The notes below the pieces were generated by a model that ran no database searches, had not been told where the DNA came from, and saw only the letters and a program-made list of their open reading frames with translations. A program made the position numbers and the translations under genes. Shown one piece after another: positions 52,729 to 63,410 of a stretch of 64,000 nucleotides of DNA (position 1 is the stretch's first letter; the number at the start of each line of letters is the position of its first letter). Where the stretch lies: assembly GCF_003515065.1 (NCBI RefSeq), contig NZ_QXGH01000025.1, forward strand, positions 1 through 64,000. Direction: 5' to 3'. The stretch comes from Nocardioides immobilis. GTDB taxonomy: Bacteria; Actinomycetota; Actinomycetes; Propionibacteriales; Nocardioidaceae.

Positions 52729-53565
52729 GTGAAGCATGTCCCCGCCCGCCGTACCCGCCGTCTCCTGACAACGGCCGGTTCCCTCGCCCTGGTCTGCCTG
52801 CTCGTCGTTGGCTGTGGTGACGACGGGGGAGAGGCGGAGCCGCAGGAGACCGAGACCGTCACCGTCGACACCGACGGCAACCCCATCGACGACCAGGGTG
52901 ACGACCAGGGTGACGACCAGACTGACGACGCAGCGGACGACTCCGGGCCGGCTCTGACCCAGGAGCAGCTCGAAGTCGTCGTGCTGACGCCGGAGAACCT
53001 CGGCGACGGCTGGATCGTCAGACCGGACGAGTCCGACGAGGACAGCGACGCGCCCGGCTGCTTCGGCGAGATCGAGGCGATCAGCGACGACCTCGACCCG
53101 CTGGAGGTCGCCGATCACGGCGTCGAGTACGGCTACGGCGACACGGGCGCTCCGCAGATCACCAGCAGCGCGTCGTCGTACGACGACGGCGACGTGGTCG
53201 CCCAGGCGTTCGACGAGCTCAGCGCGGTGCTCGGCTCTTGTACGTCGGTGACCGGGACCGACGGCGAGGGCAACACCTGGGACATGACCATCACCTCCGA
53301 CGACACGGTGGTCAGCGACGCGACCGACGACCAGATCAACGTCACGGCATCGGGCACCTTCGCCGACTCGTCGGGGGCCGAGTTCGAGCTGACCCTCCAC
53401 CAGTCGTACGTGCGGATCGGCAAGAACGTGATCACCATCGGCGTCACCGGCTTCGAGGACCAGTCCGCGCTCCAGGCGGCCTATGCCCAGATCGCCATCG
53501 ACCGGCTGGTCGCCGTGATCATCGACTCCGAGCCCAGCCAGACGACCGGCCCCCAGCCGGCGTGA
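52729..53565 (+). CDS. Acidic secreted lipoprotein
   Basis: 278 residues from GTG. Basic N-terminus MKHVPARRTRRLLTTAGSLA and lipobox LLVVGC; then a very acidic low-complexity region (DDQGDDQGDDQTDDAADD, from a short tandem repeat at 52890-52930) and a beta-rich domain to the end. A sensor or binding role is possible; no family recognised. GGAGG precedes the start. Confidence 0.7.
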   Translation: MKHVPARRTRRLLTTAGSLALVCLLVVGCGDDGGEAEPQETETVTVDTDGNPIDDQGDDQGDDQTDDAADDSGPALTQEQLEVVVLTPENLGDGWIVRPDESDEDSDAPGCFGEIEAISDDLDPLEVADHGVEYGYGDTGAPQITSSASSYDDGDVVAQAFDELSAVLGSCTSVTGTDGEGNTWDMTITSDDTVVSDATDDQINVTASGTFADSSGAEFELTLHQSYVRIGKNVITIGVTGFEDQSALQAAYAQIAIDRLVAVIIDSEPSQTTGPQPA

Positions 53566-53886
53566 CCTGCGATCTCCCCACGGCGGCAGGGGAGGCTCGA
53601 GCGCGTTCCACCCCGCCTCCTGTCGCTTCAATCTGACATAATGTTACTTATCGGCGAACATTCCCGGGTCGCAGTAGAGGTGACTACTCCTGAGCGCCCT
53701 GATGGGTGTCGGCCACCGCGAAATGCACTGCGTCGCAGCCTCGGAGAGCCAGCGAGCGCGCCAGGACTGCGGCTGCTGCGGCCAGGTCCACGATCAGGTC
53801 GATCTGATTGGCTGCGTGACAATTTGGCCGCCGCGCGGTTGTAGAACACGTACTCGTTTCGTTCCCCCCCACCGAAAGGCAACACC
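53566..53886. other. Intergenic stretch with a toxin relic and an AT-rich dyad
   Basis: No intact gene. A decayed PIN-domain fragment is described separately. TGACATAATGTTA (53634-53646) is a near-perfect dyad in an AT-rich patch and may be a leftover operator of the lost toxin module. AAAGG before the GTG at 53887 serves the protease. Confidence 0.4.
53684..53825 (-). pseudogene. Remnant of a PIN-domain (VapC-like) toxin
   Basis: On the minus strand a short frame reads DLIVDLAAAAAVLARSLALR followed by GCDAVHFAVADTHQGAQE and a stop. The pattern LA...ALRGxDAVHxA is the C-terminal part of VapC-type PIN nucleases (usually LRGYDAVHLA). The first half of such a gene, its antitoxin and the natural end are missing, so this is a relic if the match is real. 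Evidence is one motif only. Confidence 0.4.
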
Positions 53887-54759
53887 GTGTTCTCTCGGGT
53901 TCGTAGGTTCGCTCTCGTCGGCGCTCTCAGCCTGGTCGCGACCGGCTTCGCCGTGACCACCCACCCCGCAGCCCAGGGTGCGCCCACCTGGGCACCGGCA
54001 GCGACGGCCGCCATCACTCCTGGCGTCCAGACCAACACCGCGGGCTCGGGCCAGTGCACCGCCAACTTCGTGTTCACCGACACCGCCGGCAACGTCTACC
54101 TCGGACAGGCAGCTCACTGCTCCGGCACCGGCGCTGCGACCGACACCAACGGCTGCACCGCCGGCACCCTTCCGCTCGGCACGGCCGTGACCTTCAACCG
54201 CGGCGGCAGCCTGCTCAGCTCGGGGACGCAGGTCGGCGCGGGCACGCTCGCCTACTCCTCGTGGAACACCATGCAGGCGCGCGGCGAGACCGACGCCAAC
54301 ACCTGCGCCTACAACGACTTCGCCCTGGTGAAGGTCAACTCGGGCGATGTCGCGAAGGTGAACCCGTCGATCCCGTTCTGGGGCGGCCCGGTGGGCATCA
54401 ACACCACGGGCACGGTGGCGGGTGACCGTGTCTACAGCTACGGCAACTCCGGCCTGCGGTTCGGCGAGGAACGGCTGTCGCCGAAGACCGGCACCAGCCT
54501 CGGCCAGGACCCGGCGGACGGCGGCTGGACGCACCCGCTCTACACCGTGACCCCGGGTGTGCCCGGAGACTCCGGGAGCGCCTTCCTGGACGCCTCCGGA
54601 CGAGCGGTCGGCACCTTGTCGACCCTCGGCCTCGCACCGCTGCCGGCCTCCAACAACATCGGCGACCTGTCCCGGGAGCTCGCATACGCGCAGGCGCACT
54701 CGGGCATCGTCGGCCTCCAGCTGGTCCTCGGCACGGAGCCGTTCGACCCGCAGATCTGA
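53887..54759 (+). CDS. Secreted trypsin-like serine protease
   Basis: 290 residues from GTG. Signal peptide (FALVGALSLVATGFAVTTHP) and a chymotrypsin-fold domain: His in YLGQAAHCSGTG, Asp in YNDFALVKVN and Ser in GVPGDSGSAFLDASG. All three catalytic residues are present. No C-terminal anchor, so it is probably released to the medium. A strong hairpin follows. Confidence 0.85.
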   Translation: MFSRVRRFALVGALSLVATGFAVTTHPAAQGAPTWAPAATAAITPGVQTNTAGSGQCTANFVFTDTAGNVYLGQAAHCSGTGAATDTNGCTAGTLPLGTAVTFNRGGSLLSSGTQVGAGTLAYSSWNTMQARGETDANTCAYNDFALVKVNSGDVAKVNPSIPFWGGPVGINTTGTVAGDRVYSYGNSGLRFGEERLSPKTGTSLGQDPADGGWTHPLYTVTPGVPGDSGSAFLDASGRAVGTLSTLGLAPLPASNNIGDLSRELAYAQAHSGIVGLQLVLGTEPFDPQI

Positions 54760-54765
54760 CGACCG

Positions 54766-54805
54766 CCGGTCGCATCCTCGGCTGCTCCCCCGAGGATGCG
54801 ACCGG
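54766..54805 (+). terminator. Strong terminator behind the protease
   Basis: CCGGTCGCATCCTCGG (54766-54781) and CCGAGGATGCGACCGG (54790-54805) form a perfect 16-bp stem with an 8-nt loop, starting 6 nt after the stop codon. No T-run follows. Confidence 0.75.
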
Positions 54806-54874
54806 TGAGTTCGGGTATTGACATTCCTGCCGGGGCGGGCCTTCCCCGCCGGCTTTTGGGACAGGAGTCAGAAA

Positions 54875-55018
54875 ATGGTCATCCTCGGAATCGTCTTGCT
54901 GGTCATCGGCCTCGTCGCCGGGATCCCAGTGCTCACCACGATCGGCGCGATCCTCATCGTCGTCGGCCTGATCCTGAACCTGGTGCCGATCAACGGCACG
55001 CGCCGGCTGTACTACTGA
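54875..55018 (+). CDS. Small membrane protein (DUF6131-like), 47 residues
   Basis: MVILGIVLLVIGLVAGIPVL and a second hydrophobic segment (TIGAILIVVGLILNLVP) form a two-pass hairpin with a short tail (NGTRRLYY). AGGAG 8 nt ahead of ATG 54875 decides the start over an upstream in-frame ATG at 54818. Such tiny DUF6131 proteins are common in actinobacteria and have no known role. Confidence 0.7.
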   Translation: MVILGIVLLVIGLVAGIPVLTTIGAILIVVGLILNLVPINGTRRLYY

Positions 55019-55038
55019 CGCGTCGTCGAGGTGGGGCT

Positions 55039-55603
55039 CTACGCGTCGGCGTAGAGCCCCTCGATCAGATCGGCGTACTTGTCGCCGATCGGCCGGCGCT
55101 TCAGCTTCATCGTCGGCGTGAGCTCGTCACCACCAGGCAGCCAGTCCGTCTCCAGGATGCGGTGCTTCTTGATCTGCTCCACGCGCGACAGCCGCGCGTT
55201 GGCAGCTTCCACGGCCTCGGCGACCTGTGCCTGCACCCCGGGGTCCCGCGCCAACGCGGCGGCGGTGACATAACCGTCGTCGTCGGTCGTCGCGACGTCC
55301 CCGGTGTGTAGCCAGCCTTCGGCGTCGATGGTCTCGGCCGTCTTCTCGGGTTGGCCGCGGTAGCGATGCCGACCGTGTCGCCAGGCCTGACCCCCACGGA
55401 CGCCAGGCCGCTCGCCAGCCGGCGCACCCGCTCGCCGTACTCCCACCAGCTGAGCTGATCTCCTGCGTCGCGCCCGGTGTGCGCAGCGCGATCGTGTCGC
55501 CGCAGCGTTCGACGGTGTTCTGGAAGGCCTCACACAGGCTGGCAACGTCGAGCTCGTCGCCCTCGACAGGGCTGGGATTGGCTGCAGTGGCGGTTCTGGA
55601 GAG
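55039..55603 (-). pseudogene. Deleted and frameshifted long-chain fatty-acyl-CoA ligase
   Basis: Pieces of one FadD-type ligase remain in order. N-terminal part DVASLCEAFQNTVERCGDTI; frameshift near 55453 to another frame, YGERVRRLASGLASVGVRPG; then at about 55350 a jump to the C-terminal part EKTAETIDAEGWLHTGDVAT; a further in-frame loss; and the end SRVEQIKKHRILETDWLPGG. All core motifs, including the AMP-binding loop, are gone, so about two thirds of a ~600-residue protein is missing. It lies directly before the helR promoter. Confidence 0.75.
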
Positions 55604-55634
55604 ATGCTGGCAGCGAGACCGCGCGCTCGCAACG

Positions 55635-55663
55635 GATTGCTCCCCCTCCGTTCTCAACGTATA
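55635..55663 (+). promoter_or_regulatory. Promoter of helR
   Basis: TTGCTC (55635-55640), 17 bp, TATAGC (55658-55663). The predicted start falls inside the inverted repeat at 55670-55691, as described for rifamycin-associated elements. Confidence 0.55.
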
Positions 55664-55669
55664 GCGCAC

Positions 55670-55691
55670 CAGGGGGCTTGCGGCAAGACCC
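55670..55691. promoter_or_regulatory. Rifamycin-associated element (RAE)-like inverted repeat
   Basis: GGGGCTTGCGGCAAGACCCC (55671-55690), extended by one G-C pair on each side, is a dyad of CTTGC-GGCAAG type. It closely matches, from memory, the RAE found before rifampicin-inducible genes of actinobacteria, including helR. Confidence 0.75.
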
Positions 55692-55748
55692 CCGAGGCGG
55701 GGCAGAATCCCCGGCTCCACGTCCATCATCCTCAGACCCGGAGCCGAC

Positions 55749-57899
55749 TTGACCCCTGTGACCACCCCTGTCTTCGCCCTTCCTGACCACCTGGGCGCCA
55801 AGGGAGACCCCGCGCTCGTCGCCGCCGACGAGGAGCACTTCTCCGCGATCGCCGCCAGCCTCGACCAGGCGATCGCCGAGCTGACCGACCGGCTCGACGC
55901 CGCGCGCAAGGCGCCGGGCGGCACCGGCCAGGAGGCGATGGACCGCGACCTGGAGGTCCACCGGATCAGCGCCCGGCTCCGGACGCTGCGCCGCTACACC
56001 CTCGATCTCTGCCTCGGTCGGATCGTCCCCGCCGACCAGGGCGAGCCGGTGTACGTCGGCCGGCTCGGCCTCACCGACAGCGAGGGCCGCCGGCTCCTGG
56101 TCGACTGGCGCTCCCCCGCCGCCGAGCCGTTCTTCGGCGCGACCCACGGCAACCCGATGGGCCTGGCCAGCCGGCGCAGGTATCGCTGGACGAAGGGCCG
56201 GGTCAGCGACTTCTGGGACGAGGTCTTCTCGTCGAACGGGCTCGAAGGACACGCGGCGCTCGACGACCAGTCCGCCTTCATCGCCAGCCTGGGCACCAGC
56301 AGGTCGCCGCAGATGCGGGACGTCCTCGGCACCATCCAGGCGGATCAGGACGCCATCATCCGGGCCGGTTCGCGCGGGGCGCTGGTGGTCGACGGCGGCC
56401 CGGGCACGGGCAAGACCGTCGTGGCCCTGCACCGCACCGCCTACCTCCTCTACTCCGACCCGCGCCTCGATCACAGCAGGGGCGGCGTCCTCTTCGTGGG
56501 GCCGCACCAGCCCTACCTCGCCTACGTCGCCGACGTGCTCCCCAGCCTCGGCGAGGAGGGCGTGCGCACCTGCACGCTGCGCGAGCTCGTGCCCGAGGGG
56601 GCGACCGCACGCGTCGAGGCCGATCCCGAGGTGCTGCGGCTGAAGTCGTCAGCCCTGATGATGACGGCGATCGAGCCCGCCGTCCGCCTGTACGAGGAAC
56701 CGCCGACCCAGGGCATGGAGGTCGAGACTCCCTGGGCCGACCTCTGGCTCAGCGCCGACGAGTGGGCAGAGGCGTTCGACGCTCCCGATCCCGGGACGCC
56801 GCACAACGAGGCACGGGACCAGGTCCGCGATGCTCTGGTCGACATCCTGGTCGACAAGTACGACGACGAGGACGTCCCCACCGAGACCGTCCGCGGCTCC
56901 TTGCTGCGGCACCGGGGCCTCAACGAGACCCTCAACCGGGCCTGGCCGTTGATCGAGCCGACCGACCTCGTCGCCGACCTCTGGTCGGTTCCTGCCTACC
57001 TCCGCAGGTGCGCCCCCTGGCTCGAGCCGGACCAGGTTCGCGCTCTCCAGCGCGACGAACCGTACGCCTGGACCGCCGCGGACCTCCCCCTGCTGGACGC
57101 TGCCTACCGGCGGCTGGGCGACCCCGAGGCGTCCCGCCGCAAGCGCCGGCACGATGCCGCCGTCGCGGCCGAGCGCGCCCGGATGGACCGGGTCGTCGAG
57201 GACCTCCTCCAGCTCGACGACGAAGACGGCATGATGGCCCAGCTCCGCCAGGACGGCATCCGTGACGCGCTCGTCGACGAGGGCGCCCTCCCCCACGATG
57301 CCTCCGACACGCTTGCCGGTCCCTTTGCCCACATCGTCGTCGACGAGGCCCAGGAGCTGACCGATGCCGAGTGGCAGATGCTGCTCAGCCGCTGCCCCTC
57401 GCGGAGCCTCACCATCGTCGGCGACCGCGCGCAGGCGCGGCACGGGTTCACCGAGTCGTGGGAGGACCGCCTCGGCCGGGTCGGGCTCGACAGGATCAGC
57501 CAGGCGTCGCTGACCATCAACTACCGGACCCCGGAGGAGGTCATGGCGGCGGCGGAGCCGGTGATCCGCGCGGTCCTGCCGGACGCCAACGTGCCGACCT
57601 CCGTCCGCAGCAGCGGCGTGCCGGTCACCTACGGGTCAGTTGCCGACCTCGACGCGATCGTCACCACCTGGCTCACCGAGCACGCCGAAGGCGAGGGCAT
57701 CGCGTGTGTCGTCGGCGACCCGACCTTCGCCGGGACTGCGCGGGTCCGCTCCCTGAGCCCCGAGCTCACCAAGGGGCTCGAGTTCGACCTCGTCGTGCTG
57801 GTCGAACCGGAGGCGTTCGGCACCGGCATCGAGGGAGCTGTCGACCGCTACGTCGCGATGACGCGAGCGACCCAGCGACTCGTGATCCTCCGCCGATGA
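55749..57899 (+). CDS. helR: RNA polymerase recycling helicase-like ATPase HelR
   Basis: 716 residues. UvrD-like superfamily 1 motor split by inserts: Walker A VVDGGPGTGKTVVALHRTAY near residue 215, Walker B HIVVDEAQELTDAEWQML, motif GDRAQARHGF and NYRTPEEV, and motif VI YVAMTRATQRLVI. The N-terminal coiled coil (AAIAELTDRLDAARK-like) enters the RNAP secondary channel in HelD proteins. HelR displaces stalled or rifamycin-bound RNA polymerase. TTG 55749 has GGAG 7 nt ahead; GTG 55758 is an alternative. The RAE-type repeat supports rifamycin induction. Confidence 0.88.
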   Translation: MTPVTTPVFALPDHLGAKGDPALVAADEEHFSAIAASLDQAIAELTDRLDAARKAPGGTGQEAMDRDLEVHRISARLRTLRRYTLDLCLGRIVPADQGEPVYVGRLGLTDSEGRRLLVDWRSPAAEPFFGATHGNPMGLASRRRYRWTKGRVSDFWDEVFSSNGLEGHAALDDQSAFIASLGTSRSPQMRDVLGTIQADQDAIIRAGSRGALVVDGGPGTGKTVVALHRTAYLLYSDPRLDHSRGGVLFVGPHQPYLAYVADVLPSLGEEGVRTCTLRELVPEGATARVEADPEVLRLKSSALMMTAIEPAVRLYEEPPTQGMEVETPWADLWLSADEWAEAFDAPDPGTPHNEARDQVRDALVDILVDKYDDEDVPTETVRGSLLRHRGLNETLNRAWPLIEPTDLVADLWSVPAYLRRCAPWLEPDQVRALQRDEPYAWTAADLPLLDAAYRRLGDPEASRRKRRHDAAVAAERARMDRVVEDLLQLDDEDGMMAQLRQDGIRDALVDEGALPHDASDTLAGPFAHIVVDEAQELTDAEWQMLLSRCPSRSLTIVGDRAQARHGFTESWEDRLGRVGLDRISQASLTINYRTPEEVMAAAEPVIRAVLPDANVPTSVRSSGVPVTYGSVADLDAIVTTWLTEHAEGEGIACVVGDPTFAGTARVRSLSPELTKGLEFDLVVLVEPEAFGTGIEGAVDRYVAMTRATQRLVILRR

Positions 57900-57938
57900 G
57901 CGGGACAACCCGACGGGCCGGTCCGGGCCGGCTCGGCC

Positions 57939-58409
57939 TCAGCCGCGCTGGGCCCGATCACCTGAGGCGTGCCGCTGCAGCGCCGTGCCGAGCCGCGGCA
58001 GCGCCGCCTGCACGCGGCCCTCGGCCTTGCCACGCAGAGCCTTGTAGACCTTCTTGACCGGCTCCCGGCCGCTGGCCTGGACCTTGGCGTCGGTCACCGT
58101 CAGCAGCGCGGCCGACACCTCTGTGCCGCGGGCGGCCAGGTGCTGGCCGAAGTCACCGCCGCCCGAGGACTGGAAGCTCGCCCAGAACGGGTCGAGCGCG
58201 CGGGCGAAGTCCGGGAACAGCTTCTTGAGAGCGCGCTCGGTGAGGTTCGGGACCACCTTGTTGGCGGCGCCGTACCCGGCCTTGAGCGCGGTGCCGGACA
58301 TGCCCTTCTTGGCGGCGACCTCCTGCTGGACCACCTCGACGAGGTCGGTGATCACGGCGGGCCGGGTCCGCTTCTTCAACAGCTGCTGCGACAGGGACAT
58401 CGGAGTCAT
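57939..58409 (-). CDS. DUF6918-like protein, 156 residues
   Basis: Starts MTPMSLSQQLLKKRTRPAVI; helical and basic, with VQQEVAAKKGMSGTALKAGY and FPDFARALDPFWASFQSSGG. I know this as a conserved actinobacterial family (DUF6918) without known role. TACGGT (58418-58423, minus strand) stands 8 nt ahead of ATG 58409, which decides between three in-frame ATGs. It converges on helR. Confidence 0.65.
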   Translation of the reverse strand: MTPMSLSQQLLKKRTRPAVITDLVEVVQQEVAAKKGMSGTALKAGYGAANKVVPNLTERALKKLFPDFARALDPFWASFQSSGGGDFGQHLAARGTEVSAALLTVTDAKVQASGREPVKKVYKALRGKAEGRVQAALPRLGTALQRHASGDRAQRG

Positions 58410-58466
58410 GGGACGCAACCGTAACGGCCGCGGGCGAACGACTGCCGACGCGGTCAGGAACGCTGG

Positions 58467-58928
58467 TCAGTCGAGGCAGAACTCGTTGCCCTCGGGGTCG
58501 ACCATCACGATGTGGCCCGATCCCATCGGCAGCGCCGGCTCGAACCGCTCCACACGCGATGCTCCGAGGGCCACCAGACGGTCGCACTCGGCCTCGAGAG
58601 CGGCCATCCGCTCGTCACCCTCCAGTCCGGGCGCCGCGCGGACGTCGAGGTGCACGCGGTTCTTCGCGACCTTGTCCTCCGGGACCCGCTGGAAGAACAG
58701 CCGGGGCCCCTCCCCCGCGGGGTCCTCGACGGCCGAGGCACTGTTGCGCTGGTCCTCCGGGACACCGGAGCGCTCGAGGAACTCGTCCCACGCAGCCAAG
58801 GGATCGGCGTCCTCCGCGAGCTCGACGCCCGGGGGCGCGGGATGGACGTAGCCGAGCACGTCGCGCCAGAACGACGAGAGGGCCCGGGGGTCGTGCGCAT
58901 CGAAGGTGACTTGGATCTGACGACTCAT
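58467..58928 (-). CDS. VOC-family (glyoxalase-like) protein
   Basis: 153 residues, one VOC module pair: QVTFDAHDPRALSSFWRDVL at the start, LFFQRVPEDKVAKNRVHLDV in the middle and HIVMVDPEGNEFCLD at the end, with the His/Glu metal positions of the family. The type with LSSFWRDVLGY and KNRVHLD is common in actinobacteria; substrate unknown. Confidence 0.8.
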   Translation of the reverse strand: MSRQIQVTFDAHDPRALSSFWRDVLGYVHPAPPGVELAEDADPLAAWDEFLERSGVPEDQRNSASAVEDPAGEGPRLFFQRVPEDKVAKNRVHLDVRAAPGLEGDERMAALEAECDRLVALGASRVERFEPALPMGSGHIVMVDPEGNEFCLD

Positions 58929-58996
58929 GGATCCATCCTTGCGCGCGCCACCGACAGCGCGGCCGACGCTCGGCGCGCGCCGTTCGGTTGCCTCGG

Positions 58997-61369
<2,373 letters not shown>

Positions 61370-61406
61370 GGCTCAAATGAATATCAGGGACGTGGTTCAG
61401 CCGGGG

Positions 61407-61817
61407 TCAGCTTGCCTGCTGGATGCGGAGCTCGTTGCCGGCCGGATCGCGGAACGCGCAGTCGCGGACGCCGTACGGCTGGTCCATCGGCTCCTGGATC
61501 ACCTCGGCGCCCCGGGCCTGGATGGTGTCGAACGTGTCGCCGACGTCGGTCGTCGCCAGGTTGACGCCGAAGTAGGTGCCCTTCGCCATCAGCTCGATGA
61601 GCATCCGGCGCTCGTCGTCCGTCAGGCCGGGGGTCGCACCCGGCGGGTGCAGCACGATGTTGGTGTCCGGCTGGCCCACCGGGCCCACCGTGATCCAGCG
61701 CATCCCTTCGTAGCCGACGTCATTGCGCACCTCCCAGCCCAGGACGTCGCGGTAGAACGCGAGGGACTCGTCGGGGTCGGAGTGCGGGAGGAAGCTGGCG
61801 TTGATCTTGAGGTCCAT
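61407..61817 (-). CDS. VOC-family (glyoxalase-like) protein
   Basis: 136 residues. Begins MDLKINASFLPHSDPDESLA, with FYRDVLGWEVRNDVGYEGMR and RDPAGNELRIQQ at the end, both typical of VOC enzymes. TAGCGT (61824-61829, minus strand) is 6 nt ahead of the ATG, a leaderless start. Substrate unknown. Confidence 0.82.
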   Translation of the reverse strand: MDLKINASFLPHSDPDESLAFYRDVLGWEVRNDVGYEGMRWITVGPVGQPDTNIVLHPPGATPGLTDDERRMLIELMAKGTYFGVNLATTDVGDTFDTIQARGAEVIQEPMDQPYGVRDCAFRDPAGNELRIQQAS

Positions 61818-61823
61818 GCGCCC

Positions 61824-61829
61824 ACGCTA
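61824..61829 (-). promoter_or_regulatory. Leaderless -10 box (TAGCGT) of the 61817 gene
   Basis: Minus-strand TAGCGT with 6 nt to the ATG. Confidence 0.45.
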
Positions 61830-61885
61830 GAGCGACGCACCGACCCGCCGCTTCTCGATTCCTGATCAGTCCTCGCGAGCGGCCG

Positions 61886-62077
61886 TCATCGCTCGTTCTT
61901 GTGCAGCCCGACGATCACCAGCGCCACGCCCAGGCCGGCGATCGCGGGCCCGGCGATGGCCCAGAACTCCACGTCGGTCATGGCGCTGCCGCCGACGTAC
62001 CCGAGTCCCTGGAGGGTGAACAGTGAACCGGCCAGGACCAGCACGATCCCGGTGATCACGGCGAGCGGGTTGCGCAT
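61886..62077 (-). CDS. Small two-pass membrane protein, 63 residues
   Basis: MRNPLAVITGIVLVLAGSLF, a turn with GLGYVGGSAMTDVEF and a second membrane segment (AIAGPAIAGLGVALVIVGLH), ending in KNER. A pattern frequent in actinobacterial integral-membrane proteins of unknown role. ATG 62077 is chosen over TTG 62089. Confidence 0.6.
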   Translation of the reverse strand: MRNPLAVITGIVLVLAGSLFTLQGLGYVGGSAMTDVEFWAIAGPAIAGLGVALVIVGLHKNER

Positions 62078-62168
62078 GGGGCGAGTCAACCACGGGCCCG
62101 GGCCGCGGCCGAGTCATGGAGCCGGTGCTGTTCGACTACGTCGCCGGACCTGACGACCGAGGTCCTCG

Positions 62169-63008
62169 TCAGGACTCCGTGACCCACTTCTCGCTGCGCT
62201 CCCACAGCTCGGCGGCCAGCTCCGGCGTCACGACCTTCGACGGCGCCTTCTCGCGCTGGTTGTCGTAGTAGCGGCCGGTGTCCCCGGCGACGTCGGGCGA
62301 AGTCGCGCAGTAGAGGGACGTCCGGGCACCCTGCTCGGTCGACTTCATGAAGAGCTTCATCACCTGACGGAGGCCGAACGGCACCTCCCGCCAGACGTCC
62401 GACGCGATCGCGCCCGGGTGCAGGGAGTACGTCGTGACGCCCGTCCCCTGGAGCTGCCGCCCCAGCTCCTGCGCGTGCAGCACGTTGGCCAGCTTGGACA
62501 CGCAGTACTCGTCGAACGCGGTGCGGGTGACCGTCGGCCGCCGTACGGCGTCCCAGTCGATCCCCTTCGCCCGGTAGTGACCGGTGCTGGCGACGTTGAC
62601 GATCCGGCCCGGTCCGCTGGCGACGATGTGGTCGCGCAGCAGCTCGGTGAAGAGGAACGGCCCGACGTGGTTGGTGCCGAAGGCCAGCTCGAAACCGCTC
62701 GGCGTCATGCCACGGGAGCCGGCCAGGCCGGCGTTGTTGATCAGGACGTGCAGAGGCTCACCGCTCGCCAGGAAGGTCGCCGCCGCGGACCGCACGGATG
62801 CCAGGTCACCCAGGTCCAGCGGGATGAAGTCGAGATCCGTGTTGCCGGTCTCGTCGGCGATCTCCTTCATCGCGGCGCGGTTCTTCTCCTCCGACCGCCC
62901 CGCCATCACGATCCGGGCGCCGCGACCGGCCAGGGCACGCACTGTCTCCTTGCCGATGCCGGTGTTGGCCCCTGTCACCAGGAAGGTCTGTCCGTTGAGG
63001 TCAGTCAT
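62169..63008 (-). CDS. Short-chain dehydrogenase, retinol-dehydrogenase-like
   Basis: 279 residues from MTDLNGQTFLVTGANTGIGK. Cofactor motif TGANTGIG, NNAGLAGSRG, THVGPFLFTELL-like NHVGPFLFTELL and catalytic Tyr-Lys in DEYCVSKLANVLHAQ. It resembles the SDR at 48309 in type but the two are not close in detail. Lipid-aldehyde reduction is likely. Confidence 0.87.
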   Translation of the reverse strand: MTDLNGQTFLVTGANTGIGKETVRALAGRGARIVMAGRSEEKNRAAMKEIADETGNTDLDFIPLDLGDLASVRSAAATFLASGEPLHVLINNAGLAGSRGMTPSGFELAFGTNHVGPFLFTELLRDHIVASGPGRIVNVASTGHYRAKGIDWDAVRRPTVTRTAFDEYCVSKLANVLHAQELGRQLQGTGVTTYSLHPGAIASDVWREVPFGLRQVMKLFMKSTEQGARTSLYCATSPDVAGDTGRYYDNQREKAPSKVVTPELAAELWERSEKWVTES

Positions 63009-63152
63009 GTGGTCCATCGTGCCCCGGTGCGGTCGAGCAGACGTCCGCCCAGGGTCGGAGATTCCTGCCCTCGGGCGGTATCAGCGGGTGTCCTCCGTCA
63101 CTCCTAGGGGTGGCGCCCGATCCTGGGCGCGCCCAACTCCTGAGGAGCAGAC

Positions 63153-63410
63153 ATGTCCAACAGCACCACCACCGTCCTCAATGTGAAGTCCGACGTCTCC
63201 CTCGACGAGCTTCAGCGCGCGATCGCGGTCGCGGTCGACGTTGCGGGGTGTCCGGGCTGCGGCCTGAACGGTTTCGACCTGAAGTTCCAGATCGACCCCC
63301 GCGTCCGCTGGCAGACGATCCTCGACAAGCTGCCCGACCTGGTCCGCGACATCGACGTCGTCGTCAACCCCGCGTTCGACCAGTCCTTCGGACGCACGAT
63401 CGGTCGATGA
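63153..63410 (+). CDS. Small Cys-containing protein coupled to a DUF692 enzyme
   Basis: 85 residues with a segment VAGCPGCGLNGFDLKF near residues 30-46 and a basic C-terminus (FGRTIGR). GAGGAG precedes the ATG and the stop overlaps the DUF692 start by 4 nt (ATGA). The two Cys residues in C-P-G-C before a conserved-looking GLNGFDL are notable: DUF692 (MNIO) enzymes modify Cys- or Asp-containing peptides. It could be the substrate precursor or a small partner protein. Most of its length looks like a folded domain, which argues for partner. Confidence 0.6.
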   Translation: MSNSTTTVLNVKSDVSLDELQRAIAVAVDVAGCPGCGLNGFDLKFQIDPRVRWQTILDKLPDLVRDIDVVVNPAFDQSFGRTIGR

